Source: Paenibacillus sp. SYP-B4298 (GTDB lineage Bacteria > Bacillota > Bacilli > Paenibacillales > Paenibacillaceae). From it: a stretch of DNA of 64,000 nt. The notes beneath the pieces are model-generated. The model did not search any database. It was not told the DNA's origin and worked only from the letters and a program-made list of their open reading frames with translations. The stretch lies in the NCBI RefSeq assembly GCF_027627475.1, contig NZ_CP115484.1, forward strand, positions 5,270,001 to 5,334,000. The letters run 5' to 3'. Both the position numbers and the translations under genes were made by a program. Every line of letters begins with the position of its first letter. Within the stretch, counting starts at the first letter, position 1. Positions 50,109-59,961 of this stretch are shown here, one piece after another.

Positions 50109-52115
50109 ATGAATCGGATCATCCGTAACACGGGGTTTTATTTGATCATCTTTTTAGTGACCGTGGGTATTGTCCAGGCAATAAGCAGTTCCGGCGATAC
50201 CGCCGTCGAGCTAAGATATGACCAGTTTCGGCAACAGATGGTGAGTAACAACGTTGCGACGCTCACATTGAAGTTCGACAAATACACGTACTACGCTAAG
50301 GGGACCTTTCGCACCAAGCCAGCCAATAATGCTTCAGACCAGTTCTATTCCCGCATTAATGTGGAAGAGTTCGCTCTGAAGGAAATTAATGATCTGGCAA
50401 TCAGCAACAATGTAGAATACAAGTTTGATCCGATGGAAGGCCAAAGCTTCTGGCTGACGTTTCTTACGTCCATCGTTCCGTTTGTGATTATTTTCATCCT
50501 GTTCTTCTTCTTGATCAATCAAGCTCAGGGTGGCGGCGGCAAGGTCATGAACTTCGGCAAGAGTCGTGCACGCCTGTATAATGAGGAGAAGAAGCGGGTT
50601 ACCTTTGAAGACGTCGCAGGGGCGGATGAGGAGAAGCAGGAGCTCGTTGAAGTGGTCGACTTCCTGAAGGACCCTCGCAAGTTTGCCGCCGTCGGCGCTC
50701 GCATCCCTAAGGGTGTACTGTTGAACGGGCCTCCGGGTACTGGTAAAACGCTGCTTGCCCGTGCGGTTGCAGGCGAGGCAGGCGTTCCATTCTTCAGCAT
50801 CTCCGGTTCGGACTTCGTCGAGATGTTCGTCGGTGTCGGTGCATCCCGCGTTCGCGACCTGTTCGAGAATGCGAAGAAGAATGCGCCATGTATTATCTTT
50901 ATCGACGAGATCGATGCCGTCGGACGTCAACGCGGCGCAGGTCTTGGCGGCGGTCATGACGAGCGCGAGCAGACGCTGAACCAATTGCTCGTCGAGATGG
51001 ATGGCTTCGGCGCGAACGAAGGCATCATCATTATCGCAGCTACGAACCGTCCGGACATTCTTGACCCGGCATTGCTGCGTCCAGGACGCTTCGACCGTCA
51101 GATTACGGTGGATCGCCCGGATGTGAAGGGTCGCGAGGCAGTACTGAAGGTACATGCGCGTAATAAGCCGCTGGCCAAGGACGTTAAGCTTGAGGTCATT
51201 GCGAAGCGTACTACAGGCTTTACAGGCGCTGACCTGGAGAACCTGTTGAATGAAGCGGCGTTGCTTGCAGCACGGCGCAACAAGAAGGACATCGCGATGA
51301 TCGAGATGGATGAGGCTATTGACCGTGTCATCGTCGGTACCGAGAAGAAGAGCCGTGTCATCAGTGATCGCGAGAAGCGGATTGTCGCTTATCATGAAGC
51401 GGGCCACACGATTATCGGCTACTTCCTGGAGCATGCCGATGCGGTACACAAGGTAACGATCATCCCGCGCGGACGCGCAGGCGGATATGTCATTATGCTG
51501 CCTAAGGAAGATCGGATGCTGGTCACCAAGCAGGAGCTTCTGGACAAAGTCACCGGCTTGCTCGGCGGCCGCGTTGCAGAGGAGCTGTTCATCGGTGAGA
51601 TTGGTACGGGCGCTTACAGCGACTTCAAGCAAGCGACCGGTATCGTCCGTTCGATGATTATGGAATATGGGATGAGCGACAAGCTCGGACCGATGCAGTT
51701 CGGCAACTCGCAAGGCCAGGTATTCCTGGGTCGTGATCTGGGTCATGAGCAGAACTATTCTGACGCTATTGCCTATGAGATCGATCAGGAGATGCAGTCG
51801 ATTATTAACGACTGCTACACTCGTGCCAAGGAACTGCTGAACGAGAAGAGCAAGGAAGTTCATCTGATTGCTCAGACGCTGCTGGCTGAGGAGACACTGG
51901 AATTCGAACAGATCAAGCGTCTGATCGATACAGGCTCTCTGGCTGGAAGCACGGAGGGGGAGACTCCGCAGGAGTCCCATGCCGAGCCGATCGTGGATGA
52001 GGTGGGCGACGTTACTGTGCGCATCCAGACACGCAAGGATGAAGAGGCGCCTGCTAATGGAGACATCCCGGAATCGAAGCCAGGCGACGATGACGGAGAG
52101 AATAATAAAGCTTAA
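50109..52115 (+). CDS. ftsH: ATP-dependent zinc metalloprotease FtsH
   Basis: A 668-residue membrane protease. Two membrane segments (about residues 7-25 and 115-138), AAA domain with Walker A 'GPPGTGKT' (about 206-213), Walker B '[12 protein letters not shown]', SRH '[18 protein letters not shown]', and the zinc motif HEAGH (about 428-432). FtsH removes damaged membrane proteins and takes part in sporulation control. AGAGGAGG is about 9 nt before ATG. The C-terminal 40 residues are acidic and variable. Own promoter and terminator. Confidence 0.97.
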   Translation: MNRIIRNTGFYLIIFLVTVGIVQAISSSGDTAVELRYDQFRQQMVSNNVATLTLKFDKYTYYAKGTFRTKPANNASDQFYSRINVEEFALKEINDLAISNNVEYKFDPMEGQSFWLTFLTSIVPFVIIFILFFFLINQAQGGGGKVMNFGKSRARLYNEEKKRVTFEDVAGADEEKQELVEVVDFLKDPRKFAAVGARIPKGVLLNGPPGTGKTLLARAVAGEAGVPFFSISGSDFVEMFVGVGASRVRDLFENAKKNAPCIIFIDEIDAVGRQRGAGLGGGHDEREQTLNQLLVEMDGFGANEGIIIIAATNRPDILDPALLRPGRFDRQITVDRPDVKGREAVLKVHARNKPLAKDVKLEVIAKRTTGFTGADLENLLNEAALLAARRNKKDIAMIEMDEAIDRVIVGTEKKSRVISDREKRIVAYHEAGHTIIGYFLEHADAVHKVTIIPRGRAGGYVIMLPKEDRMLVTKQELLDKVTGLLGGRVAEELFIGEIGTGAYSDFKQATGIVRSMIMEYGMSDKLGPMQFGNSQGQVFLGRDLGHEQNYSDAIAYEIDQEMQSIINDCYTRAKELLNEKSKEVHLIAQTLLAEETLEFEQIKRLIDTGSLAGSTEGETPQESHAEPIVDEVGDVTVRIQTRKDEEAPANGDIPESKPGDDDGENNKA

Positions 52116-52126
52116 TTGGTTACGAT

Positions 52127-52157
52127 GCTGCCCTTCACTGGAGGGCAGCTTTTTTTT
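52127..52157 (+). terminator. Intrinsic terminator of ftsH
   Basis: GCTGCCCT (52127-52134) pairs perfectly with AGGGCAGC (52142-52149) and is followed by eight T. Confidence 0.92.
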
Positions 52158-52375
52158 GATTATAAGGAATGATCATTTGCGGTTCAGTTTATATGGTCTT
52201 CTGTATCTACGCGAAATCAAGCCTTGCCCCGTTAAGGACGGCATCAGCCAATCTACACCGGTATGCAAGCTGCGCTTGTGAAATTTATTACACGCATTCA
52301 GCTATAAGGCAACGCAGCGGAACGATTAAGCAAGCTAGGGGCAACATATTCGGTAGTGGCGGGCTTTGAAGCTTG
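52158..52375. other. Gap between ftsH and the nad promoter
   Basis: No gene, repeat or RNA that I can support was seen in this 218-bp stretch. Confidence 0.4.
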
Positions 52376-52404
52376 TTGACAGGGTAGTCTGCGTTGTGTA
52401 AATT
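52376..52404 (+). promoter_or_regulatory. Sigma-A promoter of the nadABC operon
   Basis: TTGACA (52376-52381), spacer 17 nt, TAAATT (52399-52404). A short direct repeat GTGTAA (52396 and 52409) overlaps and follows the -10. Confidence 0.65.
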
Positions 52405-52494
52405 AAAGTGTAACTTCATCAAATAGTCAAGCTTTGGCTACACTAGGGAGAGCGCCTTGGCGCAGCCTGATGACATACAAGGAGAGGGTTTGCC

Positions 52495-53433
52495 GTGGAA
52501 GCATTGGCATTGGAACGCAAGGAGCAGCAGAATCGCGAGCTGCGCGAACGTCTGCTGGAATTGAAGAAGGAACGCAACGCCATTATACTGGCTCATTATT
52601 ATCAGCGCGATGAAATTCAGGAGGTTGCCGATTTTCGCGGGGACTCCTTCCTGCTCGCCCAGAAGGCTGCCGAGACGGATGCGGATACGATCGTATTTTG
52701 CGGCGTTCATTTTATGGGAGAGAGCGCCAAGATTTTGGCTCCGAACAAGACTGTGATTATCCCGGACGAGCGAGCCGGTTGCCCGATGGCAGATATGGTG
52801 AATGTAGATGGACTGCGCAAGCTGAAGGCACAGCATCCGAATGCGACCGTTGTGACGTATATTAACTCGTCCGCGGAGATTAAGGCGGAGACGGACATTT
52901 GCTGTACGTCTGCAAATGCAGTCAAGGTGGTCAACTCGGTCGAGGGCGACGAGGTGATCTGGGTGCCGGACAAGAATCTGGGCCATTATGTCCAGCAGAA
53001 GACCGACAAGAAGATGATTATCTGGGAAGGCTACTGCAACACGCATGATATGTTGACCGTCAAGGATGTTGTCGAGATGAAAGCCAAGTACCCGAACGCG
53101 GAATTTGTTGTCCACCCCGAGTGTCGTCCTGAAGTTGTGGAGATGGGCGATTTTGTCGGCAGCACAACTGCAATTATTAAATATTGCAAGGAATCCCCGA
53201 ACAAGGAATTTATCGTTGGCACAGAGGACGGTACCGGCTACCAGCTTCGCAAGGACAGCCCGGACAAGACCTTCCATTTTGCAACCAAGTACCTGGTATG
53301 TCCCAATATGAAGGTCAATAATCTGAAGAAGCTCGTGAAATGTCTGGAGACGATGCAGCCTCAGATCTATGTTCCGCCTCATGTTGCCAACCAAGCAAGG
53401 CTATCCCTGGAGCGCATGCTGCAAGTGAAGTAG
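52495..53433 (+). CDS. nadA: Quinolinate synthase NadA
   Basis: A 312-residue quinolinate synthase, which condenses iminoaspartate with dihydroxyacetone phosphate using a [4Fe-4S] cluster. 'ILAHYYQRDEIQEVADFRGD' in pieces, 'VFCGVHFMGESAKILAPNK', 'CCTSANAV', 'WEGYCNTHD' and 'HPECRPEVVEMGD' carry the cluster cysteines and substrate residues. GTG start with AAGGAGAGGG upstream. It is first in nadABC, whereas B. subtilis has nadB-nadC-nadA at a distant site. Confidence 0.95.
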   Translation: MEALALERKEQQNRELRERLLELKKERNAIILAHYYQRDEIQEVADFRGDSFLLAQKAAETDADTIVFCGVHFMGESAKILAPNKTVIIPDERAGCPMADMVNVDGLRKLKAQHPNATVVTYINSSAEIKAETDICCTSANAVKVVNSVEGDEVIWVPDKNLGHYVQQKTDKKMIIWEGYCNTHDMLTVKDVVEMKAKYPNAEFVVHPECRPEVVEMGDFVGSTTAIIKYCKESPNKEFIVGTEDGTGYQLRKDSPDKTFHFATKYLVCPNMKVNNLKKLVKCLETMQPQIYVPPHVANQARLSLERMLQVK

Positions 53434-53464
53434 CATGCGCTACTTCCTTGTAGGAGGAAAGCGA

Positions 53465-55090
53465 ATGATTCCCAGATATTTAGTAGACGTTGCGCTGGAT
53501 GAGCTGCCGGTAGTCGAGAAGGATGTCATCGTCATCGGGGCTGGAATCGCAGGCTTGTTCACTGCCATTCAAGCTAGTGAAAATAATAACGTACTTATGA
53601 TTACCAAAAAATCGGTCATGGACAGCAATACCCGGTATGCACAGGGAGGAATTGCGGCGGTCATCTCCGAGGACGATTCTCCTGCTTATCACCGTCAGGA
53701 TACGCTGATTGCCGGAGCAGGATTATGCAGCCATGATGCAGTAAGCGTGCTGGTGCACGAGGGGCCACAGGGCATCGAGGATCTGATCCAGATGGGAACG
53801 CAGTTCGACCTGGAGGACGGCGAATACGCCTTGACCAAGGAGGGCGCGCATAGCCAACGCCGCATTCTGCATGCGAACGGGGATGCGACAGGGTACGAGA
53901 TTGTGCGTGCGCTATCAGAGAAGGCGAAGACGCATCCGAATATAGAGGTATGGGACGATCACTTCGTCATCGATCTCATCACGACAGATGGAGAATGCTG
54001 TGGTGCGCTGGTACAGAAGCCGGATGGACAGAAGCTGTTCGTTCGAGGCAAGGCGACTGTGCTCTGCTCCGGAGGCGCCGGACAGTTGTACCGTTATACA
54101 ACCAATCCAGATGTCGCAACAGGCGATGGTATCGCGATGGCTTATCGCGCAGGCGCCTACATACAGGATGTAGAATTCATCCAATTCCATCCAACTTCAT
54201 TATGCTATCCGGGTGCTCCGCGCTTCCTGATCTCGGAGGCTGTGCGTGGCGAGGGCGCTGTGCTTCGCAATATCAAAGGCGAGCGCTTCATGGAGAAATA
54301 CCATGAGCAGCTCGAGCTTGCGCCACGCGATGTCGTCGCGCGAGCCATCGTCAGCGAGATCGAAGCGACACGTTCGACCTTCGTCTATCTGGACGTCACC
54401 CATGAATCGGCGGAGATGGTCAAGCACCGTTTCCCGACGATCTATGAATTTTGCTTAACGTATGGGCTGGATCTCACGACGGATTGGATTCCGGTGGCTC
54501 CGGCGGCGCATTATATGATGGGAGGCGTCAAGACCGATCTGCATGGAGAGACGAATGTCAAGCGTCTGTTCGCCTGCGGCGAGGTATCTTCGACGGGTGT
54601 GCATGGCGCTAATCGGCTGGCGAGCAATTCGCTGTCGGAGGCGATCGTATTCGGCAGACGCATCGTGCAGCGCATTAACGAGCTGCAGCTACCAGAGAGC
54701 TGCGCAGCGGTGATGGAGCGCGGGCCGATGGAGGAATGGCGGAGCGCATCGTCTATTCAGGCTTTCGTTGAGAAACGGCTGAAGCTGCAGAAAATTATGG
54801 TTCGTTATGCGGGTCTGAGAAGAGATGCCAACGGGTTAATGAAAGGGTTGTCCGAGTTGAAGCGACAACTGCCGATTTTTCAGACCGTATTGACCAAGCG
54901 GGAGGAGTATGAATTCGCCAACCTGCTCACTTGTGCGTTGCTGACGACACAGGCCGCGCTGGAGCGGGAGGAGAGTCGGGGGGCGCATTACAGGGAGGAT
55001 TTCCCTGAGCGCGATGATCTGCTATGGCGCAAGCACACTGTCCTTCACCGGGAATACGGGGTAACAGAGGAGCGAATACAGGATGCATGA
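53465..55090 (+). CDS. nadB: L-aspartate oxidase NadB
   Basis: A 541-residue flavoprotein that oxidises aspartate to iminoaspartate, the substrate of NadA. FAD motif 'VIVIGAGIAGLFTAI' near residue 25, 'RYAQGGIAAVISEDDSP', 'HANGDATGYEIVRAL' and 'HGANRLASNSLSEAIVFG' fit NadB (succinate dehydrogenase flavoprotein fold). ATG 53465 is chosen because AGGAGG lies 6 nt upstream; the frame is open to 53435. Overlaps nadC by 8 nt. Confidence 0.95.
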   Translation: MIPRYLVDVALDELPVVEKDVIVIGAGIAGLFTAIQASENNNVLMITKKSVMDSNTRYAQGGIAAVISEDDSPAYHRQDTLIAGAGLCSHDAVSVLVHEGPQGIEDLIQMGTQFDLEDGEYALTKEGAHSQRRILHANGDATGYEIVRALSEKAKTHPNIEVWDDHFVIDLITTDGECCGALVQKPDGQKLFVRGKATVLCSGGAGQLYRYTTNPDVATGDGIAMAYRAGAYIQDVEFIQFHPTSLCYPGAPRFLISEAVRGEGAVLRNIKGERFMEKYHEQLELAPRDVVARAIVSEIEATRSTFVYLDVTHESAEMVKHRFPTIYEFCLTYGLDLTTDWIPVAPAAHYMMGGVKTDLHGETNVKRLFACGEVSSTGVHGANRLASNSLSEAIVFGRRIVQRINELQLPESCAAVMERGPMEEWRSASSIQAFVEKRLKLQKIMVRYAGLRRDANGLMKGLSELKRQLPIFQTVLTKREEYEFANLLTCALLTTQAALEREESRGAHYREDFPERDDLLWRKHTVLHREYGVTEERIQDA

Positions 55091-55967
55091 GCATGAGTTG
55101 GGGAGTTATAATGAGGCGCTGCGACAGCAGATTCGTAGCTGGCTGGCTGAGGATGTCGGCTCGGGCGATATTACGACAGAGACTACGATTGCGCCCGGGC
55201 ATCAGTCGACAGCTATCATTCATGTGAAAGAGGATGGCATAATCGCCGGGCTGCCTGTAGCGGAGCTGGTGTTTCACATCGTAGATCCCGAATTACAGTT
55301 TCGCAGATGTGTTCTGGAGGGTGAAGCTGTCAACAAGGGAACGGTGCTGGCCGAGGTGGAAGGGAGCACGCACAGCCTGCTCACGGGCGAGCGGCTCGCC
55401 CTTAACCTGCTCCAGCGGATGTCAGGCATAGCCACCCGCACCCGGCAATATAAGGCAAAGGTAGGGGAGCGGCCTGTGCGGTTGGTGGATACGCGCAAGA
55501 CGACCCCTGGACACCGGGTGCTGGAGAAGTATGCGGTGCGCGTCGGTGGCGGAGCGAACCACCGCTTCGGGCTGTATGATGCGGTGATGATTAAGGATAA
55601 TCATATCAAAGGAGCAGGCGGTATTCGCCAGGCTGTTGAGGCGTCGCGCGCACGTATTCCGCATACGATGAAGATAGAGGTGGAGACGGAGTCGATCGCT
55701 CAGATCGAGGAAGCGCTGGAGGCTGGAGCTGACATTATCATGCTCGATAATATGTCCAATGAGCATATGCGCGAAGCGGTGCAACTGATTCGCGGCCGCG
55801 CGCCGCATGTAGTGATTGAAGCTTCGGGCGGCGTCAATCTGGAGACGATCGGCGGCATTGCCGATTGCGGTGTGGATGTTATCTCTGTGGGAGCGCTGAC
55901 CTATTCATTTCCATCGCTCGATATTAGCCTTGATCTGAATGGCAAGAAGGGCGGGGCGGAGCAATGA
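55083..55967 (+). CDS. nadC: Nicotinate-nucleotide pyrophosphorylase (carboxylating)
   Basis: A 294-residue quinolinate phosphoribosyltransferase, third step of NAD synthesis. '[13 protein letters not shown]', '[18 protein letters not shown]', '[19 protein letters not shown]' and '[19 protein letters not shown]' are family motifs. Its ATG is within the end of nadB, and its stop overlaps the start of coaX (ATGA), giving a tightly coupled nadB-nadC-coaX string. Confidence 0.95.
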   Translation: MHEHELGSYNEALRQQIRSWLAEDVGSGDITTETTIAPGHQSTAIIHVKEDGIIAGLPVAELVFHIVDPELQFRRCVLEGEAVNKGTVLAEVEGSTHSLLTGERLALNLLQRMSGIATRTRQYKAKVGERPVRLVDTRKTTPGHRVLEKYAVRVGGGANHRFGLYDAVMIKDNHIKGAGGIRQAVEASRARIPHTMKIEVETESIAQIEEALEAGADIIMLDNMSNEHMREAVQLIRGRAPHVVIEASGGVNLETIGGIADCGVDVISVGALTYSFPSLDISLDLNGKKGGAEQ

Positions 55968-56731
55968 TCCTTGTTGTGGACGTCGGCAATACCAATATGG
56001 TGCTGGGCGTGTACCGCGGCCAGGAGCTGCTGCATCATTGGCGGCTGGGCACGAATCGCTCGACCACGGTGGATGAGTACGGCATTATGATTCACAATCT
56101 GCTGCAATTCGCTCACTTGGACATTCGAGAGGTGAAGGGAGTCATCGTCTCCTCCGTCGTACCTCCGCTCATGCGGACGTTGGAGCAGCTATGCGAGATT
56201 TATCTCAAGCGGACGCCGATCGTAGTCGGGCCTGGAGTGAAGACCGGCCTGAACATACGGTATGAGAATCCGCGCGAGGTAGGCGCTGACCGAATCGTGA
56301 ACGCGGTAGCAGGCATCGAGAAATATGGCAAGCCGCTTATCGTCGTTGATTTTGGGACGGCGACGACCTTTGACTACATTGACGAGGCAGGAGATTATCT
56401 GGGTGGCGCGATCCTTCCAGGAATCGGCATCTCTACCGAGGCGCTGTACCAGCGCGCAGCCAAGCTGCCGCGCATCGAGCTTGTGAAGCCGCGCAGCGTC
56501 ATCGGTCGCAATCCCGTTACATCTATGCAGGCCGGCATTATATTCGGCTATGCCGGTCAAGTGGATGGCATCGTGCGGCGAATCGAACGCGAATTTAACG
56601 TCAAGCCTTTCGTCGTGGCGACGGGCGGGCTGGCTGAGCTCATCGCCAGTGAGACGGAGACGATCCGTCAGGTGGATCCGCTGCTGACCCTGGAGGGGCT
56701 GCGTCTCATCTATGAGCGCAACCAGGATTGA
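55964..56731 (+). CDS. coaX: Type III pantothenate kinase
   Basis: A 255-residue CoaX, first enzyme of coenzyme A synthesis, of the ASKHA fold. '[15 protein letters not shown]' (phosphate 1), '[12 protein letters not shown]' and '[15 protein letters not shown]' (phosphate 2) are diagnostic. Its ATG overlaps nadC's stop. In B. subtilis coaX (yacB) follows ftsH; here nadABC lies between, linking NAD and CoA synthesis in one transcript. TrnA-like alternatives are excluded by these motifs. Confidence 0.94.
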   Translation: MILVVDVGNTNMVLGVYRGQELLHHWRLGTNRSTTVDEYGIMIHNLLQFAHLDIREVKGVIVSSVVPPLMRTLEQLCEIYLKRTPIVVGPGVKTGLNIRYENPREVGADRIVNAVAGIEKYGKPLIVVDFGTATTFDYIDEAGDYLGGAILPGIGISTEALYQRAAKLPRIELVKPRSVIGRNPVTSMQAGIIFGYAGQVDGIVRRIEREFNVKPFVVATGGLAELIASETETIRQVDPLLTLEGLRLIYERNQD

Positions 56732-56819
56732 TCAAGAAGAGGCGCCTTGGGGCGGCTCATCGCCACAGGCTGCACATGCAGATATAGAATGACAATAGTG
56801 CGACGAAGGAGGGATTATA

Positions 56820-57719
56820 GTGGGCAACAGCAAGGATTATCTTGTCCGCGGAACCGCTCTTGGCGGCAAGGTGCGCGTGTTCGCAGTGCGCTGCACGGAG
56901 CTGGTGGACGAATTGAGAAGACGCCATAATACATTGCCGACAGCAACGGCTGCGCTAGGCCGGACGGCTGCGGCAGGAGCCATGATGGGTGCGATGCTCA
57001 AGGGCAAGGAGAAGCTGACGATTCAAGTCAAGGGAGACGGCCCGCTGGGGCAGATCGTTGTCGATGCCAATGCAGATGGCGAGGTTCGCGGCTATGTCGA
57101 TCATCCCGATGTTCATCTGGCGAGCAATGCGCAGGGCAAGCTTGATGTGGCGGGTGCAGTGGGCCGCACTGGCTACCTGCATGTGATCAAGGATTTGGGC
57201 CTGCGCGATCCGTATCGGGGCAGCATCCCGCTCGTCTCGGGCGAGCTGGGTGAGGACTTTACGTACTACTTCGCCACCTCCGAGCAGACCCCCTCTGCTG
57301 TCGGATTAGGTGTGCTTGTCGATACAGATGGCTCGGTCATACAGGCGGGCGGTTTCATTATCCAGTTGCTTCCCGGGTTAACCGATGCGGACATTACGCA
57401 GTTGGAGCAGCGTCTGTCAGCGATGCCGCCTGTAACCTCCCTGCTCGATCAGGGCGAGTCCCCGGAGGGGATGCTCGAATTCATAGCGGGCGGCGATGTG
57501 AAGTTCATGGACACGCTGCCGATCGTATTTGCCTGCAAGTGCTCCCAGGAACGGGTGGGTGCCACGCTGCTCAGTCTAGGTGAGCAGGAGCTGCAGCAAT
57601 TAATTGATGACGATGAGAAGGCGGAAGTCGTCTGCCATTTCTGCAATGAAGTGTACACGTTTGACCGTGATCATCTGCAGGCGTTGCTGAACCAAGCCAA
57701 GCCTGATCCGATTCACTAA
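56820..57719 (+). CDS. hslO: Redox-regulated chaperone Hsp33
   Basis: A 299-residue Hsp33. The C-terminal zinc switch has C239 and C241 (CxC) and C272 and C275 (CxxC), the four conserved thiols whose oxidation activates holdase activity. The N-terminal domain opens 'DYLVRGTALGGKVRVFAVRC' (in part) with 'TAALGRTAAAGAMMGAMLKG'. GTG start with GAAGGAGGG upstream. Order coaX-hslO-yacD-cysK is as in B. subtilis. Confidence 0.95.
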   Translation: MGNSKDYLVRGTALGGKVRVFAVRCTELVDELRRRHNTLPTATAALGRTAAAGAMMGAMLKGKEKLTIQVKGDGPLGQIVVDANADGEVRGYVDHPDVHLASNAQGKLDVAGAVGRTGYLHVIKDLGLRDPYRGSIPLVSGELGEDFTYYFATSEQTPSAVGLGVLVDTDGSVIQAGGFIIQLLPGLTDADITQLEQRLSAMPPVTSLLDQGESPEGMLEFIAGGDVKFMDTLPIVFACKCSQERVGATLLSLGEQELQQLIDDDEKAEVVCHFCNEVYTFDRDHLQALLNQAKPDPIH

Positions 57720-57740
57720 TAGAGAGGATCAGGGCTGAAC

Positions 57741-58694
57741 ATGAATAAGGCGGCGATGTGGAAAGGTTTGATCGCCCTACAGGCGATCTGTATGATCGTG
57801 CTGACGGTCGTGGTCGTTGTCAAGATCGTACCGGATAGAGATAAACAGGACGACCCGGCGGCTCCCCCGGACCATGCGGGCAGCGAGAGGCTGGACGACA
57901 GCGATATTGCGGCTGTTGTTGGCCAACGGTATATTACCGTGAAGGAGCTGCGGGATGCGCTTGTGAAGGAGTATGGGGATCAGATGCTGAATAAGCTGAT
58001 GGTTCGTCAAGCGATTGATCTGGAGTCCGAGTCGCTCGGTCTTGAGGTTACAGAGCAAGAGATTCAGGAGGAGCTTCACGAGCGCTCTACCGGTTACGGC
58101 GGCGAGGCGGAGTATTTGAAGGCGATGAAGGATCAACTGGGCTTGACGGAAGATGAGCTCAGGCTGGAGATGCGATACCAACTGCTGCTGGAGAAGATTG
58201 CCACGAGGCAAGTCATTATTACAGATGAACAAGTAAAAGACTATATGAATGCTCATCCAGATATCTTTGGACCACAGGAGCAGGTTCGGATCGCCTGGAT
58301 TGTGACCTCCTCGGAGCAGCTCGCCCGATTGGTGTTGGAGCAGCTTGAGGCAGGCTCGTCATTTTCCGTATTGGCACAGCGGTTCTCCGAGGATGAGTAT
58401 ACAGCTAACGATGGCGGAGAGATTGGGCTCGTGGACAGAAATGACCCGTTCATCGAGCGAGCCGTGATGGAGGAAGTTAGCCGTCTTCATGTCGGACAGA
58501 TCGCAGGCCCTGTCACAGTCAAGCAGGGCTATGCCATCGTCCAGCTTCAAGAGCGCCAGCAAGAGGTAGAGCTGGACGAGCAGCGCCAGGTGGAACGCGC
58601 CCGCAAGCAGCTTGCGCTTGAGGAGGCTGTTCCGCTCGGTGAGATGGAGAACATCCTGCTAGATAAATATGGCGCGACTGTATACCAGAGTTAA
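57741..58694 (+). CDS. yacD: PpiC-type peptidyl-prolyl isomerase (YacD-like)
   Basis: A 317-residue membrane-anchored foldase. An N-terminal hydrophobic helix (about residues 9-30) lacks a lipobox cysteine. A SurA-like chaperone part (about 50-170) is followed by a parvulin domain (about 175-275; 'RIAWIVTSSEQLARL', 'FSEDEYTANDGGEIGL', 'KQGYAIVQLQERQ'). It is the second foldase in the window, the other being at 27940. RBS GAGAGGATC upstream. It is located as yacD is in B. subtilis. Confidence 0.85.
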   Translation: MNKAAMWKGLIALQAICMIVLTVVVVVKIVPDRDKQDDPAAPPDHAGSERLDDSDIAAVVGQRYITVKELRDALVKEYGDQMLNKLMVRQAIDLESESLGLEVTEQEIQEELHERSTGYGGEAEYLKAMKDQLGLTEDELRLEMRYQLLLEKIATRQVIITDEQVKDYMNAHPDIFGPQEQVRIAWIVTSSEQLARLVLEQLEAGSSFSVLAQRFSEDEYTANDGGEIGLVDRNDPFIERAVMEEVSRLHVGQIAGPVTVKQGYAIVQLQERQQEVELDEQRQVERARKQLALEEAVPLGEMENILLDKYGATVYQS

Positions 58695-58702
58695 ACTCGC
58701 TA

Positions 58703-58732
58703 TTGACAATTACTATTGACCGTTGTTAATAT
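58703..58732 (+). promoter_or_regulatory. Sigma-A promoter of cysK
   Basis: TTGACA (58703-58708), spacer 18 nt, TAATAT (58727-58732). Leader about 45 nt. I could not identify a CymR site with confidence. Confidence 0.65.
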
Positions 58733-58783
58733 TAAAATAGTTAAAAACCAACTGAACCAGTCGGATTAAGGAGGCCTTTTAGC

Positions 58784-59722
58784 ATGGCTAGAATTGTACA
58801 GAACGTAACCGATTTGATTGGCGATACACCGCTTGTTCGTTTGAACCGTCTGGTGCCTGAGGATTCTGCTGAGATTTATGTGAAGCTGGAATACCAAAAT
58901 CCGGGTGCCAGTGTGAAGGACCGGATTGCGATCAGCATGATCGAGGTAGCAGAGCAGGAAGGGCGGATTAAGCCAGGCGATACAATTGTTGAGCCTACCA
59001 GCGGGAATACAGGCATTGGGTTGGCACTGGTTGCAGCAGCCAAAGGCTACAAGGCAATTCTAGTTATGCCGGAGACCATGAGCTTGGAGCGCCGCAACCT
59101 GCTTCGCGCCTATGGAGCGGAGATTGTGCTGACGCCAGGATCGGAAGGCATGAATGGCGCTGTGCGCAAAGCCGAAGAGATTCAGAGTGAAAATCCGAGC
59201 TACTTCATGCCGCAGCAGTTCAAGAACCAAGCGAATGTGAAGATTCACCGCGAGACGACAGGTCCTGAGATTGTCGAAGCGATCAACTCGCTCGACGGCA
59301 AGCTGGACGCCTTCATTGCCGGCATCGGCACAGGCGGCACGATCTCCGGTGCTGGCGAGGTCTTGAAGGAGAACTTCCCGGGCATTCAGATCTACGCTGT
59401 AGAGCCTGCGGCCTCTCCGCTGCTGTCCGGCGGCAAGCCAGGCCCGCATAAAATTCAAGGCATCGGCGCGAACTTTGTTCCAGATATTCTGAATCGTGAG
59501 ATTTATGACGGTGTCATTACTGTAGAGAACGAGGATGCTTTTGAATATGCGCGCCGTGCAGCGAAAGAAGAAGGCATTCTGTGCGGAATCTCCTCTGGCG
59601 CAGCGATCTTCGCGGCGCTGAAGGTAGCGAAGGAACTGGGCAAGGGCAAGCGTGTAGTTGCGATTGTACCGAGCAACGGGGAGCGCTATCTGAGCACACC
59701 ACTGTTCAACTTCGATAATTAA
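58784..59722 (+). CDS. cysK: Cysteine synthase A
   Basis: A 312-residue O-acetylserine sulfhydrylase. PLP lysine in '[11 protein letters not shown]' (about residue 45), '[20 protein letters not shown]', '[14 protein letters not shown]', and '[19 protein letters not shown]' are family motifs. It makes cysteine from O-acetylserine and sulfide. TTAAGGAGG lies before ATG. It has its own promoter and terminator between yacD and the pab/fol operon. Confidence 0.96.
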   Translation: MARIVQNVTDLIGDTPLVRLNRLVPEDSAEIYVKLEYQNPGASVKDRIAISMIEVAEQEGRIKPGDTIVEPTSGNTGIGLALVAAAKGYKAILVMPETMSLERRNLLRAYGAEIVLTPGSEGMNGAVRKAEEIQSENPSYFMPQQFKNQANVKIHRETTGPEIVEAINSLDGKLDAFIAGIGTGGTISGAGEVLKENFPGIQIYAVEPAASPLLSGGKPGPHKIQGIGANFVPDILNREIYDGVITVENEDAFEYARRAAKEEGILCGISSGAAIFAALKVAKELGKGKRVVAIVPSNGERYLSTPLFNFDN

Positions 59723-59738
59723 TTGTGATCTTGTTCAA

Positions 59739-59780
59739 GAGCTGCACCTAGCATCAACGATGCTGGTGTAGCTCTTTTTT
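59739..59780 (+). terminator. Intrinsic terminator of cysK
   Basis: GAGCTGCACC...AGCATC (59739 on) pairs with GATGCT...GGTGTAGCTC (to 59774), two single-base mismatches, then TTTTTT. Confidence 0.88.
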
Positions 59781-59900
59781 GCAGACGGATAGGAGCAGAT
59801 CAGGACATCGATACAACGAAGAACTATAGCATGCTGCGCACCCTGCAGCCGGAGCAGATGGATGGGGGATAGTGGCATAGCAAAAACCCTTCGTTTCTGC

Positions 59901-59930
59901 TTGCCTTTTCAGGCGGCCTTTCATTATACT
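59901..59930 (+). promoter_or_regulatory. Sigma-A promoter of the pab/fol operon
   Basis: TTGCCT (59901-59906), spacer 18 nt, TATACT (59925-59930). Leader about 25 nt. Confidence 0.55.
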
Positions 59931-59961
59931 TAGTGCAACCGTTAATGCAGGAGGATCGGAC

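Noticed and set aside
50334-51980. 548-codon open frame on the minus strand opposite ftsH
   Set aside because: It is an antisense shadow of ftsH, with no RBS and no recognisable domain.
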